NCBI GenBank assembly: GCA_945896935.1
Contig: CAMDER010000042.1
Coordinates: forward strand, 1 to 11,262
DNA from: Bifidobacterium breve
GTDB taxonomy: Bacteria; Actinomycetota; Acidimicrobiia; Acidimicrobiales; Ilumatobacteraceae
Direction of reading: 5' to 3'
DNA: 11,262 bases
Shown: positions 6,618 through 11,262 of the stretch, in pieces
Layout: each line of letters begins with the position of its first letter
Numbering within the stretch: position 1 is the stretch's first letter
Program-made: the position numbers and the translations under genes
Notes under the pieces: generated by a model
What the model was told of the DNA's origin: nothing
What the model saw: the letters and a program-made list of their open reading frames with translations, nothing else
Databases searched by the model: none

Positions 6618-8885
6618 ATGAGCCCCGTTTCTGCAGGTACCCCCGTCGAACTAGTCAATAACGTGTATTCCACGCTCGCCGAGCGTTCTGCCTTGGGCCG
6701 TCAGCGCCTGGGCCGACCACTCACGTTGGCCGAAAAGATTTTGATCAACCACCTCGTTGACCCAGCCAACCAAGAGATGGTGCGCGGCGGCAGTTACGCC
6801 GACTTCAACCCCGATCGCGTGGCGATGCAAGATGCCACTGCGCAAATGGCCTTGCTGCAGTTCATGACCGCTGGGCTACCGACAACCGCAGTGCCATCAA
6901 CAGTTCATTGCGACCACCTGATCTTGGCCAAAGTTGGCGCCAAGATCGACCTCGGTGTTGCGATTGACGACAACCGCGAGGTGTACGACTTCTTGAAAAC
7001 TGTTTCGGCCAAATACGGCGTTGGTTTTTGGGGTCCCGGTAGCGGAATTATTCACCAAGTGGTTTTAGAAAATTACGCGTTCCCCGGCGGAATGATGATC
7101 GGCACCGATAGCCACACACCAAACGCTGGCGGACTCGGAATGGTCGCCATCGGAGTCGGTGGCGCCGACGCTGTTGACGTGATGACTGGTTTCCCGTTCA
7201 ACGTGAAGTGGCCCAAAGTGATTGGCATCAAACTGACTGGCTCACTCAGCGGATGGTCATCGCCCAAAGATGTCATTCTCGAAGTTGCCCGCGTTCTCAC
7301 TGTTGAGGGTGGCACTGGCGCAATTGTTGAATACTTCGGACCTGGCGCCGACAGTATTTCGGCAACCGGTAAAGCAACTGTGTGCAACATGGGTGCCGAA
7401 ATTGGTGCAACCTGCTCGGTGTTTGCCTACGACTCAAACATGTCGGACTACCTGAAAGCAACCAACCGTGCGGGCATCGCTGCAGCAGCCGACAAAGTTG
7501 CTGCCGATCTTCGACCCGACGAAGGTGCTCAATACGACCAACTCATTGAGATCAACCTTGACGAACTCAAGCCGCTCATCAACGGACCTCACTCGCCAGA
7601 CCGGGCCCACAAAACCGGTCGAGCTATCGGCGCAGCCGCTCGAGAAAACGATTGGCCACTTGAAGTTTCATCAGCACTCATTGGTTCGTGCACCAACTCT
7701 TCGTATGAAGACATCACTCGCGCCGCATCAATCGCTCGCCAAGCAGTTGCTGCAGGTCTCAAGGCTAAGTGCGAACTTCTCATCAGCCCAGGCTCTGAAC
7801 AAATTCGTGCAACCATCGAGCGCGATGGCCTGCTTGCCGATCTTGAAGCAGTTGGCGCAACAGTCCTTGCCAATGCCTGTGGTCCGTGCATTGGTCAGTG
7901 GGAACGCTCGAAAGAAACAACCGACAAACCCAACAGCATCATCAACTCATTTAACCGCAACTTCCCGAAGCGTAATGATGGTTCAGCAAATACCTTGAGT
8001 TTCGTCACCTCGCCCGACACCGTGATGGCGATTGCATTATCTGGTCGCCTTGACTTTGATCCAACAACCGACACCATTACTGCTCCTGACGGAACCGAAG
8101 TGCGTCTCGTTGCACCCGTCGGCGAAGTATTACCGAGTAATGGTTACGACCCGGGTTCAAACACATTCACTGCTCCCCCAGCAGATGGAAGCGGCGTGTC
8201 TGTTGCCGTCAGCCCCACCAGCACACGTTTGCAATTGCTCGAACCATTCCCCGCATGGGATGGCAAGGATTATCTTGGCTTGCCAGTATTGATGAAGGCC
8301 AAAGGCAAGTGCACAACCGACCATATTTCGGCAGCCGGAAAGTGGCTCACGTATCGCGGCCACCTTGAAAACATTTCTGGCAACTTGTTCATCGGTGCAG
8401 TCAACGCGTTTGACGACGCTGTCGGCGAAGGAAAAGACATCACCGACGGAGGCACGCGCCTCTATCCCGATATCGCCAAGAACTACAGCGCTGCCGGAAT
8501 TCGTTGGTGTGCAATTGGCGATCGCAACTACGGCGAAGGTTCATCACGCGAACATGCCGCCATGGAACCACGTTTCCGTGGTGGCGTCGTGATCTTCGCT
8601 CGCTCGTTTGCACGTATTCACGAAACCAACCTGAAAAAGCAGGGCTTGGTTCCGTTGACATTCGCCGATCCCAGCACCTACGACCTCATCGGTGAAGATG
8701 ACCGCATCAACGTGCTCAACCTTCCACCAGTACCTGGCCAAAATGTGAAGTGTCAGATCGTCAAGCCCGACGGCACCATCATTGACTTCGAAGGTGTCCA
8801 GACTTTCAGCCCCGAACAAGTCGAATGGTTCAAAGCGGGTTCAGCACTCAACATCGTGCGCGCCAAAGTCGCCAGCGGCAACTAA
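6618..8885 (+). CDS. acn: Aconitate hydratase, mitochondrial type
   Basis: A 755-residue aconitase that interconverts citrate and isocitrate via cis-aconitate in the cytoplasmic TCA cycle, using a [4Fe-4S] cluster. Cluster cysteines are C358 (in IGSCTNSSYED) and C421 and C424 (in ACGPCIGQW). Active-site residues R447 and R452 (NRNFPKRND), the catalytic S642 and R644 (NYGEGSSREHAA), D99-H100 and D164/H166 (GTDSHTPNAGG) are all present. From the cluster onward the numbering equals that of mature pig heart aconitase. This marks it as the ~755-residue mitochondrial type, not the ~900-residue AcnA/IRP1 type usual in actinobacteria. The frame is open to a TTG at 6600, but ATG 6618 gives the family length and lies 6 nt after TATACT, so it is preferred; no Shine-Dalgarno is present. 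A divergent GntR regulator probably controls it, and a nitroreductase gene follows after 26 bp. Confidence 0.97.
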   Translation: MSPVSAGTPVELVNNVYSTLAERSALGRQRLGRPLTLAEKILINHLVDPANQEMVRGGSYADFNPDRVAMQDATAQMALLQFMTAGLPTTAVPSTVHCDHLILAKVGAKIDLGVAIDDNREVYDFLKTVSAKYGVGFWGPGSGIIHQVVLENYAFPGGMMIGTDSHTPNAGGLGMVAIGVGGADAVDVMTGFPFNVKWPKVIGIKLTGSLSGWSSPKDVILEVARVLTVEGGTGAIVEYFGPGADSISATGKATVCNMGAEIGATCSVFAYDSNMSDYLKATNRAGIAAAADKVAADLRPDEGAQYDQLIEINLDELKPLINGPHSPDRAHKTGRAIGAAARENDWPLEVSSALIGSCTNSSYEDITRAASIARQAVAAGLKAKCELLISPGSEQIRATIERDGLLADLEAVGATVLANACGPCIGQWERSKETTDKPNSIINSFNRNFPKRNDGSANTLSFVTSPDTVMAIALSGRLDFDPTTDTITAPDGTEVRLVAPVGEVLPSNGYDPGSNTFTAPPADGSGVSVAVSPTSTRLQLLEPFPAWDGKDYLGLPVLMKAKGKCTTDHISAAGKWLTYRGHLENISGNLFIGAVNAFDDAVGEGKDITDGGTRLYPDIAKNYSAAGIRWCAIGDRNYGEGSSREHAAMEPRFRGGVVIFARSFARIHETNLKKQGLVPLTFADPSTYDLIGEDDRINVLNLPPVPGQNVKCQIVKPDGTIIDFEGVQTFSPEQVEWFKAGSALNIVRAKVASGN

Positions 8886-8911
8886 TACACCAGCGATCAT
8901 TCACGACTGCT

Positions 8912-9574
8912 ATGGAACTACGCGATGGAATCCGAACAACGGGTGCCGTTCGCGGTTTCACCGATCAAGCTGTCGACGACGAAATACTGCAAGCAATTCT
9001 TGACGATGCGCGGTTTGCCCCAAGCGGTGGCAATCGTCAACCTTGGCGCGTTGCCGTTGTTCAAGATGCAAATACACGCGTCAAACTTGGCGAGGCAATG
9101 AAGCCCGTCTGGGATGAATACGTCGCGATATCGGCAACTGGACAAACTCCGTTCACAGTTGTCGATGCCGCGCCTTATCAACTCGCTTCAGTCACCCCAG
9201 GTAATGTTCCCAATGACTTGCTTGACAACATCGCGACAGTTCCGGTTGTACTTGCAGTGGCCGCCGATCTCGGTTCAATTGCAATGATGGACAAAGACTT
9301 AGATCGCGCAACTATTACTGGTGGTGCGTCGATCTATCCATTTTGTTGGAGCGTGTTGTTGTCGGCGCGCTCTCGCGGTCTGGGTGGAGTCATCACAACA
9401 TTTGCTTCACGTGTTGAACCGACAACTGGAGCGCTACTGAACTTGCCCGACAATTGGGCGTTAGCCGCCACCATCTTTCTTGGCTACCCCATCAAGCAAA
9501 CAACCAAACTCACGCGTCGACCCGTTGAATCATTTACGACCGTGAACACTTTCGACGGCCTACCATTTCGATAG
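8912..9574 (+). CDS. Nitroreductase-family FMN-dependent oxidoreductase
   Basis: A 220-residue flavoprotein of the nitroreductase fold, whose members use FMN and NAD(P)H to reduce nitro compounds, quinones or enones, usually as dimers. The N-terminus has the phosphate-binding pattern IRTTGAVRGF (residues 7-16), then the FMN-binding APSGGNRQPW (36-45). The C-terminal part has ARSRGLGGVITTF and LNLPDNWALAATIFLGYP, the usual last strand and helix. Length is normal. ATG 8912 is chosen because the family begins at MELRDGIR. The frame stays open upstream to 8825, but that extension would overlap aconitase with unrelated residues, and there is no other start in the gap. With a 26 bp gap and no visible promoter, it is probably cotranscribed with aconitase. 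The physiological substrate is unknown. Confidence 0.92.
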   Translation: MELRDGIRTTGAVRGFTDQAVDDEILQAILDDARFAPSGGNRQPWRVAVVQDANTRVKLGEAMKPVWDEYVAISATGQTPFTVVDAAPYQLASVTPGNVPNDLLDNIATVPVVLAVAADLGSIAMMDKDLDRATITGGASIYPFCWSVLLSARSRGLGGVITTFASRVEPTTGALLNLPDNWALAATIFLGYPIKQTTKLTRRPVESFTTVNTFDGLPFR

Positions 9575-9610
9575 TGCTTCTGACAGCAACAGAACTGGTC
9601 CCGAGAACGG

Positions 9611-9718
9611 GAAAAGCCCCGCATGGGGGATGCGAGGCTTCTCGACCTGATTCTCCGCGAATGGGGGGATTCGCTAGAGGATCTTTCGTGAGCGTTTGGG
9701 GGAAACGCTCAGCGATTA
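9611..9718 (-). ncRNA. 6C: 6C-type small RNA candidate (tandem C-loop hairpins)
   Basis: Read on the minus strand, the region forms three hairpins in a row. The first is a perfect 9 bp stem TGAGCGTTT/AAACGCTCA with loop CCCCC (9711-9689). The second is a perfect 6 bp stem GCGAAT/ATTCGC with loop CCCCCC (9674-9657), with further pairing below it. The third is an 11 bp terminator stem with loop CCCCC (9640-9614). This is the layout of the 6C RNA of Actinobacteria (called B11 in mycobacteria), an sRNA of about 100 nt with C-rich loops that pair with G-rich mRNA sites. Minus is preferred as the sense strand for three reasons: loops are C, the terminator T run follows the stem, and the one imperfect terminator pair is a G-U wobble on this strand but a C-A mismatch on the other. 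The predicted length is about 108 nt; ends are estimates. The first loop has five rather than six C. Confidence 0.78.
9612..9640 (-). terminator. Rho-independent terminator of the small RNA
   Basis: On the minus strand AAGCCTCGCAT (9640-9630) pairs with ATGCGGGGCTT (9624-9614) with one G-U wobble around a CCCCC loop, and the stem runs into a T run (9615-9612). The T run is short, but the GC-rich stem is strong. The C5 loop mirrors the two upstream hairpins. On the plus strand there is no T run after the stem. Confidence 0.75.
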
Positions 9719-9724
9719 CGAAAT

Positions 9725-9755
9725 AAAGTATGCCCTATCTGCACCTACAACTCAA
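9725..9755 (-). promoter_or_regulatory. Probable promoter of the small RNA
   Basis: On the minus strand TTGAGT (9755-9750) resembles a -35. It is followed after 17 bp by CATACT (9732-9727), or after 19 bp by TACTTT (9730-9725), which fits TAnnnT better. Initiation would fall at about 9718-9721, a few bases before the first hairpin. The choice between the two -10 boxes is uncertain. Confidence 0.5.
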
Positions 9756-9779
9756 GTAGATAGCGGAGATATCTAGTAT
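9736..9779 (+). promoter_or_regulatory. LysR gene -10 box and repeated TATCT/AGATA half-sites (candidate operator)
   Basis: TAGATA (9757-9762) and TATCTA (9770-9775) form a perfect inverted repeat with a 7 bp spacer. A third half-site, CTATCT (9735-9740), is inverted relative to AGATAG (9758-9763). The repeat runs into TAGTAT (9774-9779), a TAnnnT -10 box lying 11 nt before the LysR ATG, so that mRNA would have only a few leader bases. LysR proteins normally bind such dyads beside their own gene; the geometry here is T-N9-A in the inner dyad rather than the classic T-N11-A. Half-sites also lie in and around the small RNA promoter. Confidence 0.45.
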
Positions 9780-9790
9780 CATTTTTAGAG

Positions 9791-10726
9791 ATGGACCTCC
9801 GCCAGATCTCAACCCTCGTCGCGATCGCTGACCACGGAACTTTCTCGGCCGCGGCCAAAGCCCTTTTCACCGTGCAGTCCAATGTGTCGGCCCACATCGC
9901 CCGACTCGAGAAAGAGCTCGGAATCAACCTGATTGATCGAGCCACGGGACAGATCACCGATGAGGGCAATCTTGTTGTTGAACGAGGTCGTCGAATCTTG
10001 CGCGAGTTTGATGACATCTCAGCTGATATTGCGGCCCTCGATGATGTCGTCTCGGGCGACACGCGCCTTGGCGTCATTGGCACAACGGGGCGCTGGTTAA
10101 TGCCGCAATTCTTGACTCGCCTTCAACAAGCTCACCCAGGCGTTCGACCGATTATCTCTGAAGGTGGCACGTCGAGCCTGATCCCCCGTTTGTTGGCCGG
10201 ACATATCGACGCCGCCATTGTGCACTTACCCGTCGATAACGACGAGCTATTCGTTGAGCCCCTTTTTGCTGAAGACCTCGTCTTGCTCGTGCACAGCAAA
10301 CACCCATGGCACGGTGCCGAGAGTTTGCCCATGTCGGCTCTCGGTGATCACCCACTCGTACTGCCACCTAAATCAGCCACACTGCGCCGCATTATCAACC
10401 GCGCGGCCGACACGCACAATGTCAATCTCACCGTGAAAGCCGAAATTGACGGTGTACGACTGATGACCTCGCTCGCTTTTGAAGGTTTCGGGGCCGCAAT
10501 TGTTCCGGCCACCGCCATCCCCAATTGGCTGACTGGCGATTTCTCGCGAATCACTGTTCCGGGCCTTCCACGGCGAGTCGTCGGCTGGGTTCAACGCAAA
10601 CGACCCCGTCCTGGCCCACCAACACGCGAAGCGCTCAACCTGGCGCGTGAACTCATTAATCAACGCGGCGGTCGTCAACCCGGCTTGCACGTCGGCGCTG
10701 ACGCATTCCCGCTGAAGACTCAATAG
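9791..10726 (+). CDS. LysR-family transcriptional regulator
   Basis: A 311-residue protein of normal LysR length. The N-terminal winged helix spans about residues 1-60, with MDLRQISTLVAIADHGTFS, then AAAKALFTVQSNVSAHIARLE and LGINLIDRATGQITDEG. A linker helix (about 65-90) leads into the periplasmic-binding-protein-like sensor domain (about 92-295), recognisable by TRLGVIGTTGRWLMPQFL, the LLAGHIDAAIVHLPVDN segment, and VRLMTSLAFEGFGAAIVPATAI. These tetrameric regulators sense a small metabolite and typically act on a divergent promoter and on themselves. The divergent transcript here is the predicted 6C-type RNA, not a protein gene, which makes that RNA a candidate target. ATG 9791 starts precisely at the conserved MDLRQ. 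The carboxyltransferase gene follows after 17 bp. The effector cannot be predicted. Confidence 0.95.
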   Translation: MDLRQISTLVAIADHGTFSAAAKALFTVQSNVSAHIARLEKELGINLIDRATGQITDEGNLVVERGRRILREFDDISADIAALDDVVSGDTRLGVIGTTGRWLMPQFLTRLQQAHPGVRPIISEGGTSSLIPRLLAGHIDAAIVHLPVDNDELFVEPLFAEDLVLLVHSKHPWHGAESLPMSALGDHPLVLPPKSATLRRIINRAADTHNVNLTVKAEIDGVRLMTSLAFEGFGAAIVPATAIPNWLTGDFSRITVPGLPRRVVGWVQRKRPRPGPPTREALNLARELINQRGGRQPGLHVGADAFPLKTQ

Positions 10727-10730
10727 GGCG

Positions 10731-10743
10731 TACTGTAGAACTT
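10731..10743 (+). promoter_or_regulatory. Leaderless -10 box for the carboxyltransferase gene
   Basis: TACTGT (10731-10736) fits TAnnnT and is followed by 7 nt and the GTG at 10744, the same layout as at the aconitase and GntR starts. No -35 or Shine-Dalgarno is visible. It suggests the gene is not merely cotranscribed with LysR. Confidence 0.5.
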
Positions 10744-11262
10744 GTGAATCCAGTGGCGTTGAGATCGAAGGTGCCGGGCGTCGCCCAAGCCGATGTTCGA
10801 GATTTCAATGGCCGCCACGTGGTGTGGCTTGAAGTCACCGCAGACGATCATCGCGGTGCACTCTCCTCTGATGCTTCATCAATGATTTCGACCGCAGCCC
10901 GCGCTGCAGTTGACGCACGACTTCCGCTGATTGCCGTCATGGCGTCGTCGGGCGCCGATCTCCGTGAAGGATTCTCGGCCCTTCATAGTTGGGGGCTTGC
11001 TGCCAAGGCGCTGACCGACTGTTCTGGCATCGTTCCGACCATCATCATCGTTGATGGTCCGGCAGTATCGGGGCCAGCACTACTGCTCGGTATCGCCGAT
11101 CATGTCATCATGACCGAACAGGCCTACGCGTTTGTCTCGGGGCCATCAATGGTTACTGAGTTCACTGGTGTTCCGATTGATAACGCCGAACTCGGTGGCG
11201 CTTCTGCCCATGAAAAATACACTGGAGCAGCAACTGCCGTCACCGCCGACCGCGAATCTGCC
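10744..11262 (+). CDS. Acyl-CoA carboxylase carboxyltransferase (beta) subunit-like protein, N-terminal part
   Basis: From GTG 10744 the frame is open to the window edge, giving 173 codons. The sequence follows the N-terminal crotonase-like half of acyl-CoA carboxylase beta subunits (AccD/PccB type), which move CO2 from carboxybiotin to an acyl-CoA. Matching segments are ARLPLIAVMASSGADLREGFSAL (like the S-G-A-R-x-x-EG stretch), SGIVPTIIIVDGPAVSGPALLL (GP-x-x-GG loop), and YAFVSGPSMVTEFTGVPID with NAELGGASAH. Two oddities stand out. The N-terminus before these motifs is several tens of residues shorter than in PccB, and the oxyanion GG pair reads S109-G110. The protein may therefore be a divergent paralogue or use another substrate. 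GTG is preferred because a TACTGT box lies 7 nt upstream, and the LysR stop is 17 bp upstream. The C-terminal half is not in the window. Confidence 0.85.
   Translation, partial: MNPVALRSKVPGVAQADVRDFNGRHVVWLEVTADDHRGALSSDASSMISTAARAAVDARLPLIAVMASSGADLREGFSALHSWGLAAKALTDCSGIVPTIIIVDGPAVSGPALLLGIADHVIMTEQAYAFVSGPSMVTEFTGVPIDNAELGGASAHEKYTGAATAVTADRESA

Larger units (their letters stand above)
9575..9790. other. Intergenic region: nitroreductase end, minus-strand small RNA, LysR control region
   Basis: This 216 bp stretch has no protein gene. From the left it holds a short spacer (9575-9610), three hairpins with G-only loops on the plus strand and therefore C-only loops on the minus strand (9612-9711), and about 79 bp with promoter-like boxes and inverted half-sites (9712-9790) before the LysR start. 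No separate T-tailed terminator for the nitroreductase transcript is visible; the hairpin at 9614-9640 could serve weakly in that direction. Confidence 0.85.

Noticed and set aside
8825..8911. Longer nitroreductase starting inside the aconitase gene
   Set aside because: The added residues are an out-of-frame reading of aconitase codons and do not resemble the family; MELRDGIR at 8912 is the normal beginning.
9612..9711. Reading the three hairpins as a plus-strand element (G-loop RNA or triple terminator of the nitroreductase gene)
   Set aside because: No T run follows any stem on the plus strand, the first stem has a C-A mismatch there, and the C-loop reading matches a known RNA class.
9630..9711. 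Repeated G runs as part of a CRISPR or direct-repeat array
   Set aside because: Only the loops are alike; the stems differ in sequence and length, so this is a set of hairpins and not a repeat array.

Overview
The window reads as chromosomal DNA from a mid-GC actinobacterium (roughly 50-53% GC by eye), plausibly a member of Acidimicrobiia or a related aquatic lineage. This is inferred from actinobacterial-style protein families, GTG/TTG starts, TAnnnT -10 boxes lying 6-7 nt from start codons (leaderless mRNAs), almost no Shine-Dalgarno sequences, and a 6C-type small RNA, a class known from Actinobacteria. No mobile element, CRISPR array, tRNA or rRNA gene was seen. Genes are tightly packed; the longest gene-free stretch (9575-9790) is 216 bp.

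Layout. 1-584 (-) is the N-terminal three quarters of a crotonase-family enoyl-CoA hydratase, cut by the window edge. 639-2234 (+) is a polytopic GT-C-like membrane protein. Convergent to it and overlapping its last 31 bp is a minus-strand pair: an O-acyltransferase with a fused SGNH domain (5801-3723), then a second GT-C-like membrane protein (3736-2204) whose start overlaps the acyltransferase stop. These three envelope genes look like a small cell-surface glycan modification/assembly set. Upstream on the same strand is a GntR/HutC-type regulator (6597-5866).

The regulator is divergent from a mitochondrial-type aconitase (6618-8885, +). Only 20 bp separate the two start codons. Those 20 bp hold two back-to-back -10 boxes sharing four bases, each exactly 6 nt from its own start codon, with a palindrome and a direct repeat on top: a compact, probably mutually exclusive, leaderless promoter pair. 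A nitroreductase-family gene follows aconitase after 26 bp.

Between the nitroreductase and a LysR regulator (9791-10726, +) lies the most striking element. On the minus strand, three tandem hairpins carry pure-C loops (C5, C6, C5), and the last is a terminator with a short T run. This matches the architecture of the actinobacterial 6C small RNA. Its probable promoter is interleaved with inverted half-sites next to the LysR gene, so the regulator may control the RNA. The window ends in the first 173 codons of an acyl-CoA carboxylase carboxyltransferase-like gene with its own leaderless -10 box.

Functionally the window mixes central and CoA-ester metabolism (enoyl-CoA hydratase, aconitase, carboxyltransferase), envelope glycan genes, and regulation by two transcription factors and one sRNA.
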